Assembly (NCBI GenBank): GCA_038363925.1
Contig: JAQQWL010000002.1
Span: 4,650,001-4,714,000, forward strand
Source: Apiospora phragmitis
Taxonomy: Eukaryota > Ascomycota > Sordariomycetes > Amphisphaeriales > Apiosporaceae
Reading direction: 5' to 3'
DNA length: 64,000 nt
Position 1 is the stretch's first letter; each line of letters starts with the position of its first letter. Shown in pieces: positions 10,437-21,780 of this stretch. Under the pieces are notes generated by a model. It was not told the origin of the DNA. It ran no database searches and was given only the letters and a program-made list of their open reading frames with translations. A program made the translations under genes and the position numbers.

Positions 10437-11717
10437 ATGTCTCGCCACATTGATAGCCTGCCGGCGCCGGTCGATCCGAAGCCGACGAAGCTGATCGTGC
10501 TGAGTGCACCTAGGTGAGAGAGAAGAAGCCCCAAAGCCCCAAAGCCCCCAAGCTCCCACCCCCTAACCTAAAGGCGCGACCGTGGTTGCTAACCATTCAA
10601 GCATAGGACCGGCACTCATGGGTTATACCAGGCCCTCAAGGTCTTGGGGTTCAAGCCCTACCACATGGTAGAGGTCTTCGCCAACGGCGCCGACCATGCC
10701 CGCTACATGACGGAGGGGCTGGCGGCTAGCGCCGAGGGCACATTCCCGCCGTGTGAGTGAGAGGCCGAACATTGCTTCATACGCCGTATACTGGAGGGCT
10801 TGGCTGACACGGGTGATGGCGGGATCTAGACGGACGCGCCGAGTTCGACAAGTGGTTCGCTGATTACGATGTACGCCACCCATCAACCCCCTATCCCTAT
10901 CGATGACCCGAGACAGACTCTCTTGTTTCTTAACAGACTTGGGGGTGGTGCTCCTCCTCCTTCGGAAGCCTTGATTGCTTGTTTTTGCTGACTCCCCGAC
11001 TCTGACGCGCTCCGCACCCTCTCTCTAGATCATCGTGGAGATGCCCTTCTTCATGCTCACCGAGACCGTCGAGGCCTACCCGGACGCCAAGTTCCTCCTG
11101 ATGGAGCGCGACCCGGACAAGTGGGCCAAGTCGTGGCTCAACACCATCGGGCCCCTGACGCTGCAGTTCAGCCAGTTCCCCATCAGCATCACCAAGTACT
11201 TTAACCCCCTGTCTCGCGCCATGGGCCGCTTCGCTGTCCTCAACCGCCGGCTCTTCTTCAAGTCGGACCAGAACGACGAAGCTGCTCACCGTAACCTCGT
11301 GGCGCACTATAAGGAATAGTAAGTCGTTACTTTACATTCCCCCTCTCTCCCTCTCTCCCTCTCTTGCACTCTGTGTCAATGGTCTTTCTGTCGCCTTTTA
11401 CTGACCTGTGCACCCTTCTCTTAATACGCAGCATCGCCAAAGTCAAAGCCATCGTCCCGCCGCCGCAGCTGAAAGTGTGCCGCCTCGAGGACGGCTTCGG
11501 CTGGGCCGAGATCTGCCCGTACCTGGGCGTGCCCGCGCCGCCCGCGGACGTCGAGTGGCCCAGCCGCAACCAGCCCGAGGAGTTCTTCCAGATCTCCAAT
11601 AAGGCGCTCAGCTCGTCCAAGGCCGCCGCCGTCGCGGCGTCCGTGCTGGCCCCGCTCGTGGCCGTGGGCATCTGGTACGCGCGGACCGGGGGGCGGGGGT
11701 TGCTCAAGCTCTTCTAG
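10437..11717 (+). CDS. P-loop sulfotransferase-family protein (Sulfotransfer_4 type), five exons
   Basis: Exons 10437-10513, 10607-10752, 10830-10870, 11029-11318 and 11432-11717 splice with matching phases to 279 aa. Near the N-terminus, LIVLSAPRTGTHGLYQAL is the P-loop-like PAPS-binding strand of fungal sulfotransferase-fold proteins, and intron 1 cuts it after the Pro. Further on come PYHMVEVF, the exon-4 block IIVEMPFFMLTETVEAYPDA with LLMERDPDKWAKSW, and PSRNQPEEFF. The C-terminus is a single hydrophobic helix (AAAVAASVLAPLVAVGIWYA) followed by RTGGRG, so the protein is probably tail-anchored. Intron 1 has a GCCCCAAA tandem and intron 4 a CTCTCCCT tandem. Many fungi carry several such genes, and their acceptor molecules are mostly unknown. 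This gene has no frame lesions. Confidence 0.8.
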
Positions 11718-13339
11718 GCAGGGCAGGCAACCTAAAGTAGTATGTAGCCTGTGCTTCCTTCTTCTCATGTCTGTCTGTCTGTCTCCTTTTTGGGGAGTTT
11801 GAGCAGCAGTTGAATTAAAAATGCTTCCTCCATGTGGCTCGCGCTATGAAAAGTTTGGCACTTCGAAAAGCAATGTCTTGATCGCGTTCGCGTCAATCAT
11901 ATGAATTGGCTCTATCGCAAAAGGTAGTGCGATGATGCCGGGGTATGCTTCAGTAATGGAGGATGACGGAAAAGCTGTAATCTACTGCTATCATGTACAT
12001 ACATAACAGGGATATATATCGCTCCCCTTCCTGTGTCAATGAAAACATACTAACACATCCTAAATTCTCTACTTACTTCTCCCTTGTCCCTGAACCCAGC
12101 CATCTATCCGCGCACATTCTACTGCAGAATGTGCTCGAGGGGTATCATAAGGCCTTGCTTGACCTCATCTACGATAACCCACGCGAAACGACACACTAGG
12201 CCACCCCCGTCATCGGACGCGTCAATCCAAGAGAAAAACATTCGTCCGTTCACATGCAAATGCGCGATTGCGTGTGGTGGCCTGTTCATTGGTTGAGCTC
12301 ACAGAAGGGGGGTCACGCCGCCATACCGGCCGGCCGGTGCCATGAATAAGCGCCAGCGACGTAAGTCATCCACATAGAATCAAAAAGGTATCGGATCACG
12401 AATGGAGGAAGAGGGCAGACAGACAGAGGCTGGAAGGAACGGGGAAGGGGGGCTGTTCTTGGAGCGACGAAAGCAAGCTCCTCCACATCCAATACGCATG
12501 CGTTTACTCATTGGAAGACAGGCACATCGGCTAAGGTCGATAGTCGTAGACGACATGGCAGCTGATGCCCAATGATGTTTGTCTGGTATCAATTCATCGT
12601 CCCTTGAAAACTCCCAAACCCCTAGCTATGAGTGATCTGTATTATCATCCCTCTTATCGGATCGCAAATCGTTGTCCAATCGACGAGGCATGGGAGCTTT
12701 TTAGCAAAGCAACGACACCCCAAGGAACCACGACAACTAAGTCTCTTTCCATAGTCATAGCCATAACCCAAACCTGATTGAACATGGCCAGACATATGCA
12801 CTGCGACCAGACCAGACCGCAACATCGAAAGCGCCTGACCCCCGTTCTGTCCTTGCTCCGAGAATCAGGCCAGAAAAGCCCCAAGAAATCCCAAGTGACT
12901 CCTCCATTCGTCTCGTCATCATGAAAGCTAATCTACCAGGATCATTAGGGCAAGAGACCCCTCCATATGTATTCGTGAAACCACAGGAATAACGAGAAAC
13001 GAGAACGAATGGCCCGACCGTGAGGCTTCCTTTTCTCTGTTATTCCTGACTGAAGAAGCTGAGAAAACCTAGATAATCTCCAGACGTGAAACAAATGTCC
13101 GCCAATAGAATGCCAATTTAAACGTGAAATACGCAGCCAATGGTTTCGTCATCATAAGAAGCTTCCAAAATCAGAAGTCCACCGTTATGCATTTTTGCAC
13201 TCCACAAGACATGAGTGAGAGAGATATAGGTGTGGTTTAGATACTGGTAGGATATTTGAAAAACATGTGACAAGTTAGCAAGTAGGTAGCCCAGGCGCTT
13301 CGACCGGATGGATGATGTATCTCGAACGGTCCGACTAGG
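11718..13339. other. Intergenic between convergent genes
   Basis: 1.6 kb between the sulfotransferase-like stop (+) and the end of the Zn2Cys6 factor (-). It probably includes a long 3' UTR of the transcription factor. No coding sequence, RNA gene or repeat was recognised apart from a short TCTG run near 11770. Confidence 0.4.
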
Positions 13340-16300
13340 TTAGGGCAGACCGTTCCCCGTCATATCGGTGAAGAGTCCCACATCAGACGGCAAGTACTCC
13401 CGAACCAGCTCAGCATGTCCGAGCTCTCGAAGCTGGTCAGGTGCTGCGTAAAGTCCGACTCGTTGTCGATCGTGACCAGGTGCATGCCCTGGCCGTTGGG
13501 GCCGAGGTACGAGTAGCCGCTCGAGGCCAAGCCGCTGCCGCTCTGGGCAAAGTTGGATGGGCCCCCGCTTGCGCTGGCTCCACCACCGTTGTTGTTGTCC
13601 GCCGTATTGAACACGCCGCTGCCGCTGGTGGGCGTGCTGGCCGGATTCGTGCCGCTGGCGCCGCGTATGTACGACTGCTGGCCACCGCCATGGGTTGATG
13701 ACGGATGCAACTCCGTCAGGGTGCTACTCGGGGATGCCCCCGGAGGATAGATAGTTTGGTCAAAGGCGGACGAATGCTGAGATGTAGGCATGTAGGAGGC
13801 CGAGGTAAGTGTCACACTCGACCCTTGGGATGCCAGTGCTAGGGAGAATTTCCCGTCGGGCGTGGTCGGCGTCTTAACACCATCTTGAGAGAGGTTGTCA
13901 TATCGCAACAGAGATTTGTTCGGGCCGGACGAGGTGGACACCCGCCGTGACCGGTGAGGATTGATGGAGTGACGCAGAGCAGATGTGTTCGGTTGAGGAT
14001 AAGCAGGAGGGTACATTTGCACGGTGGTTTCGGGCAGACTCTGCCGGATTGGATCGTATATCATGTTACCAGGCGGCGTCGGAGCTGAGGCCGGTGGTGC
14101 TGGCTGGGTAGCAGTCATGGCCGCCATGTCCATATGCTGTACCGCAGGTTATTCTGAAATAGCAGAGTCAGACTTGAGTTGGGGGAATTAGTTGTTCCTG
14201 TCAATGACCATGCCAACGGAGGTACCGTCGGCGAAGCTGGGTAATTCTCGTCCTTGACCAGGAATCTGTGTAGATCGTTTCGGCGAGGCTGCTTTGTACT
14301 CTCGTATTCCTCGCGCGTATATGTCTCGCAGTCCCAAGTGCCTGCGAATTTCTGATCAAGAGCTGTCAGAATGTAACGTACGCCTCCCCAGTAGATCTGC
14401 ATCTGCTGCAGTGCTTTATAACAGGATTGATAGTTCTGGTTGGCCGCAGACGCCAGTAGGAAATGGCGATCTGATGTCTTGTGATCGGGTCCGTTCCCGT
14501 TCTTTCCGCCGGTAGCTCTCCCCCATCATTCCTTGCTGGTCACGCAGGGGCGAGGCGTCTCTCGACGCTGGCTGGGATGATGGGTGCGCTACAGACTCCT
14601 TGAGGAACGCGCAAGCAGCTATGTAAATAGGCTGCGACGTGAACGGGTTCCCAATGAAGCTTTTCTCGTCGATCAACTTGGCAAAGGCCAGTATGTCTGC
14701 AATGGTCTTGGCGCTAGACATCGACAACTCGCGGCTATGGGGCAATAACGGGTGGTCCTGGTTCAGCCTCTCGAGGGGTGTCAGCAGTGTCGGTTGGTGG
14801 AGAACGATAATCAAGGCGTGGAACCAGAAATGCAGCAGTATGAATGGTGTGCCCTGTCCATTGCCGACGTAGTTCTGGAAGTTAGTGGCATCGAAGCGCA
14901 GCCTTGGATCCTGCTTTTGGTGAAGTTTTGTGAGTTCTTTCTCCATCTGCAGAAGGCTGTCCATCCTCTCTGGTGTGAGGTCCTTGGTCCCCCTCAACTT
15001 ATTCAGGACATCAGATACCCGCCCATAGAGATGGATGATCTGAATGAGGGATGGGAAGGGGTCAGGCCAGTCGTCATGTTTGTTCTTGGTGGGTTTGGGG
15101 AAATCGAGCTCGAAATCGTCATCCCGGAGCGTGACGGGCCTGCCCGTGCCCGAGGAAATGACTCGATCAAGAATGAAGACAGACCAGAGAGTGTCGATTC
15201 GTTCTTGTTCTAGCTTCTTCTGTTCCTGCGGGCTCAGTGTATCATCGCTGTCGCTCATTTTGGTGCTGTCCTCATCACCCGGCTTCCTGTTCGAAGACCG
15301 GGCGTACCAAGGATCTTTCTCTCCCTGAAATCTGACGCCATCCTTCTTGTGGAGCCCGAGATCAATGGCCATGCGAATAGCCAGACCCAGGTACATCCAC
15401 AAGGCACTGTCTTGGTCGGCCCCGAAGCCTTCGTATGCCATCAGCAAGCATGCCTGTACAGCCGCAACAGAAGGACACGGAAAAGTGTCGACAGTTGCTG
15501 CCTTGGCCCTCTGCGCAAAGATCTGGCCATTTTCAGCTTTGGGACCATTGCCAAATACGGGCGAGTCGGAGAACCGAGCCGCGAGGGCACAGACAGCGTC
15601 AACCAGGATAGGCTCGACTTGCTTCAGCTTAACCAAGCGAGTGAAGTCGCCTCGGCGGAGAAAGGGGTAGTTACAACCCTGGTGATCGAAGAAAGTATCC
15701 ACGAGGTTGATAATCAGGGGGTCTACGGGATCGGCGTCATTGGGATCGTAGACAGGCATTTCATCCGGATGGGCGGCACTATGGTCGGATTGACCCGAGC
15801 TAAGGAAGCCCGTGTACGTAGCGCCTGAGCTCGGAGATGTCGCCGTCATCGAGCTACGTCTCCGGTTACAAACCTTGACCACCATCTGCTTGAATCCGGG
15901 GACGATGGCTGTGGGCCCGAAGTATCGGAAATATGGAACGCGGTAGCCTTCACTAGAGTGGTGCTGCAACACCGGCGACCGTATGCTAGGGCTTCTCCCA
16001 CCCTCGGTCGAGAAGGATGAATTGCGCACGTTCGGTGGCCGCCCGGCCATGGAGGCGGAACCATTCTGGCTCGAGTTACGGCGTTCCTCCCAGTCTATGC
16101 TCTCTTGCTTTGGTCGCACTGTAGAAGATGCCAAAGCGGCACTGCGACTCGACTCGGAGAAGCGGCGCGAAGAGTCAAAGCTGGCGGTGGAGCTATGTTG
16201 TCGAACGGTCGGCTTTTTTGACCTCCATTGCTGCCGCTCATCCTCGCGTTTCTCGTCCAAGTCGTCGTCGTTATCGGAGTTCAGGTCCAGACCCTGATCG

Positions 16301-16899
16301 TTAAGGGGGTCTTTCTTCTTCTCGGCCGCATCTGTATACCCCAGACAGACGTGTCCGTTCTTGGAACAAGTGTGGCACGTCGGGTGCTCGCCGTCGCATC
16401 GCGTCTTGCGTTTGCGACAGGTCAGGCAGCTTTAAAAGACGGAGCTGTCGTCAGCGTAGAGTTCCAGAAGCTCGGACGACTTAGTATAGTGAAGAAGTAT
16501 AAGTCGTTTATTAGGGTAGGTGGCGGGCGCGGACAGTTGTTTCTGCCCCCGCCCCGGATTGTCGTCAGTGGGGTAAGTACTGGTTCCTCTAAATTATGCA
16601 GGGCCTTTTCCTGTGCATCGCTGGGGCACGGGCGACTCGGGTGCGCTTCGAAGTCGAGTAGGAACCAAGAGAAACTGTCACGCATAACTTCCAAGAAACC
16701 AGCTCGATCTCCCAGAAGTCGCGGGATCTTGATTATAAAAGAAAAGGACAAACAAGTGAAATGGAGCTTACGCCGCGTTGATCCTCCGTCTCTTCTGTGG
16801 TGGCTGGCCCTGGTTGTTAACGAAGCGGATAGCTTTGGGAACGGCCGATGCAGCAGCTCCGCTACCGCCCGCACCGTTGACAGCCGCAGTGGTCGCCAT
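13340..16899 (-). CDS. Zn2Cys6 transcription factor with fungal-specific TF domain
   Basis: Exon 1 (16899-16772) encodes a short Ala/Gly leader and RRRINAA. A 342-bp intron follows, and exon 2 starts at 16429 so that A + CLTCRKRKTRCDGEHPTC... completes a canonical zinc cluster (CX2CX6CX5CX2CX6C) at about residues 43-70. The middle holds the fungal_trans domain (DTFFDHQGCNYPFLRRGDF near residue 260, DTLWSVFILDRVISSGTGRP near 430). The exon continues into SAANQNYQ...YWGGVRYILTALDQK only after a one-base shift, best placed in the C5 run at 14520-14524. Intron 14225-14137 leads to a Ser/Gly/Asn-rich activation-type tail. As read, the frame stops at 13360. A missing base at 13399-13401 would instead give EYLPSDVGLFTDMTG and a stop at 13340. 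Total is about 1030-1040 aa, nuclear. Target genes are unknown. Confidence 0.8.
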
Positions 16900-19654
16900 T
16901 GCTGCAGCGGGGATCTGGAGGAGGGGACTGCGCGAGATGGTTACAAAACGATCGCCTTTCGAATATATCTAACAAAACATGATGACTTGGGGACTCCGAG
17001 TGGGGAGCGCAACTGCGGCGGATGAGGCGGGGTTCTTCTTGTTGCTGCGAAGCGATTCCACGGGGGGCAAATGTAGTAAGAGCGCCTCAATCGGGTTTGC
17101 GTGCTGTGTATATGATTTGTGACAACAGGCCGCGGTAGTTCGTTAGTATTTGGACATGGAGTGATCAGCCAAATTTCGATCCTCCAGGCTTGGCGCGGTG
17201 GCGTCGGTTGCGATTTGCTGTAGCACGGAGAGAAGCCTGGTTGCTTTTCGGAGCAGCTTCTGCTGTAGAGGGTAGGATGTAGGTAGTGTATGTGCTACAT
17301 CAGTTATGTGGACAGGACAGAGACTACTTCAGACTTCAGCGGCCTCCAGTTCTGAATGATTTGATGATCGGGGTAAGTCGTAATCAACGAGTAGTACGGG
17401 GCAGGAACCCAGTCAATAAGATTGACGGCGACTTTAGCAATTGGGTATTATTCCTCCAGTTCCAAACACTGCTTTTTGGAGTGGGGGAGGTTCTATATGG
17501 CTAAAGACTCGATGTGAGAGGTTCTCTCCAGCATAGTCTTGTGGCCAATTGCGAACGAAGTCATTGCCGCTTAGAGGTTAGCAAAATTCGGCTGAATCGA
17601 TATGAGAGATAAAAAATCCCCGGTCCTTGATATGTGTGTGTGGGAGGGAAACAGTCCTGGTCTGGTTGATATACTTGTGGTGATCTTACAGGAGTACTGT
17701 AAGCTGTAGGCAGGTAAGAATGATGCCTGTCCTTGATCACCACGCTTATTAGTGGTCAAGGGGAAAAGCGAAAAAAAGCAAGTCGGGAGAATAAGTCAAT
17801 TGCCTGATGGCGGCGGGCTGGGCTGGGCTGGGCTGCAAGGTTCTAACGATATTCACATTGAAATGAAAGGGAATACACGGGCAAATGGGAAAAAGAGTCC
17901 ACGAGTAACGCAAGATGATGAGAGGGGGGAGGGGTATACACAGGAGTTCGTCCTCGGCAGGCTAGGCGGTCCAGCATGACCACCAGAATTGGAGTTGAAG
18001 CGAGAGAGGCACTACCAGCCCAGCTTCGTTTGGGCATGGGCGCTGGACCGCTGGACTTCACGATACGGTCGGGTGCGAGCCGTGGTTAATGCACGCAGGC
18101 CTCCTGCCCCGGACCTCAATTGCCCAAGCGTTTTCTGTAGTGGAACATGACATTCCCCCGAAGATGGGCAATTGCGACCGGGGTTTGATGCTGATGATGC
18201 CATTTTATTACCTACAGCTTTCACTGTCGCCTACATACTTGCTCAAATGACGCGACGGGCAGGCTTCATTCTTATCATTATCATCGACTGAAACTCCTTC
18301 AGCACCCTAGACACAACGCTCTATTCTCCTTCCAATATACCTGGCACGTTTGCTTCTCCTCTAGTCCTGGATTCCAGCCCAAAAAACCACGTCCCGTTGT
18401 CCCTCATCCGATTGGGGGTCGGGGACCATTGGTTCGAGTGAGACTTTCCAAGGGTAGATCCGCTCTCCTAGTGCCATTGAGTCCGAAGTTCCCGGTTTTC
18501 CGCCCGCAACTCTCTCATCGTCACCCGCGCCTAGTAGTGAATTATCGTGACTTTCCCTCCCTGGCTCCCTATCTATCTTGCTTGCTTGGCCAGCATTCTC
18601 CCTTCACCTACCATCTCAGCTATATTAGCTCGAGACGTGACTGGCTGGTGCTGATATGTCCACATGTTTGTGCATTTCGGCACTCTACCTCTCTCTCCCT
18701 TGCTCCCACTCACCTGCGGGCAAAGTTCCTCATGTAGTGATACCTGACTGTTCCCCAGGCGCTCTCTCTCCATCTCTCCTCGGCTTGATTCCGACATTGT
18801 AGCAACAAGTAAAATGGCCTAACGGCAAGTAAAACCCTACGCACATATAAATATGACGAACCGAGGACTCATTGGTCGAGGCGCATCGCCACACATAGTT
18901 CGCCTCCAGAAGGATCATGATATTACACGACTGCCGATCTGCAGGACGACTATCTCAGCTCTCCTCGCTCTCTCGGGGTCGACCCGAACCACGGCATTGC
19001 GTCTGCCTCGGGGTTTGATAGGTGGAAAACCTCCTAAGGTATAGGCGTGGCCAACACACGCACGCGCATACACACCACTCCATTGACAAGTAGCCCTTGG
19101 GCTGAGCCAACCATGTATTGTTCGCGAAATCTGTGCATGATTTTGAGCAGAATGTGGTGTCGTATGCATTCGGGCACCTTCCGGAATGGCTTTGTGAGTG
19201 TACACTAATCTGTGTGACTGAGATTGGGATGGAATGGCGCGATTGATGATAAGAAATAGGCTAAACGTGACGGTCCTGAAATGCTCAAACTGCTGAGACT
19301 CATTACGCTCACGATGCATTGGTGCCAAACGATTTGTGGTTCTAGTTATATTTCCACGTTTTGGTGTGTTGTGACGTTCGCGTGATTGAAGTGATCATAG
19401 CAAGACATGGCTTTTGGATGCTTTAATTGGCAGTAGAGCAATGCGGGACTATGATCTTCCCATTGCAGGGCGCTCTACTCAAAGCCACCCTCAATGCAAT
19501 AGCTTTCTGGTTTTTGTAGAACAATAAACGCCCACCCCAGTAACCTACAATACGTTAGGTATAAGATGCAAGAATAACCCTAAAGCTCTAGCGAATGAGG
19601 CGCCCCTTATCCAAGATTCATAGCCCCTATCCCGCGCCTTTGTCACAGCACATC
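16900..19654. other. Long intergenic region, promoter of the large Zn2Cys6 factor
   Basis: 2.75 kb upstream of the transcription factor and downstream of the next gene. A GGGCT tandem (four units, about 17815-17834) and pyrimidine-rich patches near 18280-18340 and 18560-18720 are the only structures seen. Such long upstream regions are common for fungal regulators with complex control. No supported gene. Confidence 0.4.
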
Positions 19655-21780
19655 TCAACCAAACACGATACTGACGCCCATCTCCTTGCTGACGCGCCTC
19701 CAAAGGTCCGTGTCCTTGGCCCCGTAGGGCGTCACGCTCAGGAGGTCGAGCTGCTTCCAGACCTCGCGGACGACGCCCCAGGCCTTCTCGATGTTGGTCA
19801 TGCCCTGGTGATTGTCGACCTCGACGAAGGCGCGCTCGGCGAGGGCGCGGTCCTCGGGCGCGACAGCCTCGCACGCCGCCACGAAGAGCGGCCACAGCAG
19901 CGCGCCCATCGGGCCCCGGAACGCCACGTTGCGCGCGCAATGCACCAACGACGCGTGCGCGTGCTTCTGCACCAGCGCGTGCGTCGGCGCGTACCCGTAG
20001 ATGGTGCGGTACAGGTACACGAAGGCGCTGTGCCGGTACGCCAGCGCGTTGTCGAGGATCGACTGCAGCAGGGCCTGCTCCGCGATCGGCTCGCCGTCCA
20101 GGCTCTCGAGGAGGCCGCCCGTGATGCCCACGTTAGAGGGGGAGCGTGGGGTGCCATTGCTGGAGCCCTCCCTCGATGGCCCGTGACGTGGTCTCGAACT
20201 CGGTCCGCAGCACGGCCATCTTGGACGTTTGGTGGGATTTACCTGCATTCTCTAGTTCGGTCTTGAGCGATGGCAGAGTCGACAGTCGATGCATGATTGG
20301 CCAAAGAGTCGTTGCCATGCCCAGCAAAGTGTCGACATTGCTGAGAGGGGAACTTAGAGGCGCATCCAGCGGTGGGAATGGCACCAAGCAACCGGCAGCA
20401 GGCGCTGTAGACAGAGGGGCTGTCCCTAAAGATAACGCCGTGATGACATCGTAAAATCGGAATGCCTGAAAGTAGGTTAGCTGTAATGTCCCAGTTGAGG
20501 TTTGGAAAGGCCTCTTACTCGTTCTAAGAAGGTACTTGTGGGGCTTGATCCTCCTTGACACGAGTTCATGATTGTCAAGGCCCCTTTCAAATGCCCATCA
20601 ACAATATTCGAGCGACCTTTCTGAACCAGCTATAACCAGGATTAGCAAGTATATCATATCAAGACTCGGGCTTGAGAGACACCTACCACTTCGTAATAGA
20701 CCAGAAGCATTATCGAGGCCAGTAGCTCATTTTTGTGGTTGACCTTCCCGTTCTTCTCAATGAGCTGTGCCAAGCTCTGGATTGCCTCATTATGGAAGTA
20801 TATAGACTTTTCCCTGTATTTACCCCGCGGGTCTCGAGGTGTGCGCTTGCAAGAGCGTAGATGGCGTTCATTACGGGCGCACTGCCATGGGAGAGCGGAA
20901 GCACAAGCTGCTGGAAAGGGTTGCCGGACTCTTCTCGGAAAACGATCAAGTGGGACAGAACATTGCAAAAGTGGTTCATCAGACCACGGCGGTTTGGGCG
21001 ATCTGAGAACTCGGAGAAGGCTGGAATACAGATCTCCCTGGTCGGTGACGCTATCGGGCACGGGGCTATCATAGCCAAATCGGGCGGCAAGCAGAGAGCT
21101 CTCGTCGTCACCTCTAGGCTCGAGTTCCGCCTCGAAGTCCCAAAGCTCGTCGCTCTTCCGATTTCAGTAGGGAAATCGAACCCAGCTGAGCTAGTGGGAC
21201 TCAAGAGCATATCCGAACCGGTCGAACCCAGTGGCGAGAGTGCCACATCCTTTACTGAGTTGTCATCGATGTGCTCTGTTTTGGTGATTTCTTCGATGTC
21301 ATCGGTGGGCGACCACTGGTCGTAATCACCGCCTGGAAATTCCGACGTCGGGGACGTGCCGTTAAGAGCGTGTGCAGAGTCTCGTCTTTTCCGTTGGCGT
21401 GGCTTCACGGCCTCGTATGTGCAATTCAGATCTCGTTCAGCGCAACGTGCGCATTGCGGGCGCCGTTCGTCGCATTTCTTCTTCTAAAACCAGGTGAAGT
21501 ACGATTAGTTCGTATACCCCAGTACATACTCTATGCAGTACTAGGTGAACATACCTTCTCTTTACTTCATGGCGTGTCAGAACTTGAATGTGCATATTCT
21601 TATCAACCGATAATTAGAGAGATATTCTGGGCAACCTACCAAAACGTACAACCTGTTACAATTCAGAATAAAAGATCAACAATTATTGTTCGCCAGGGAA
21701 GTGTGGAGGGGCTCAGACTAACCAGCACGGGAGCGCCTCTTTGGCACCTTTGGCGGCGCCACTCTAGTGAACAGCAGCAT
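19655..21780 (-). CDS. Zn2Cys6 transcription factor built from micro-exons, six exons
   Basis: Exons are 21780-21723, 21652-21640 (13 nt), 21564-21555 (10 nt), 21483-20687, 20629-20519 and 20465-19655. The N-terminus VPKRRSRAG continues as CTFCKEKKKKC across the two micro-exons and then [17 protein letters not shown], a complete CX2CX6CX5-6CX2CX6C cluster. Without the micro-exons the first two Cys are lost, so the splicing is strongly supported. Downstream is a fungal-specific TF domain ([43 protein letters not shown]). Two compensating one-base shifts are needed: a missing G in the run at 20823-20826 and an extra C in the run at 20138-20142. With both, the length is 599 aa. Nuclear DNA-binding regulator, target unknown. 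Confidence 0.8.
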
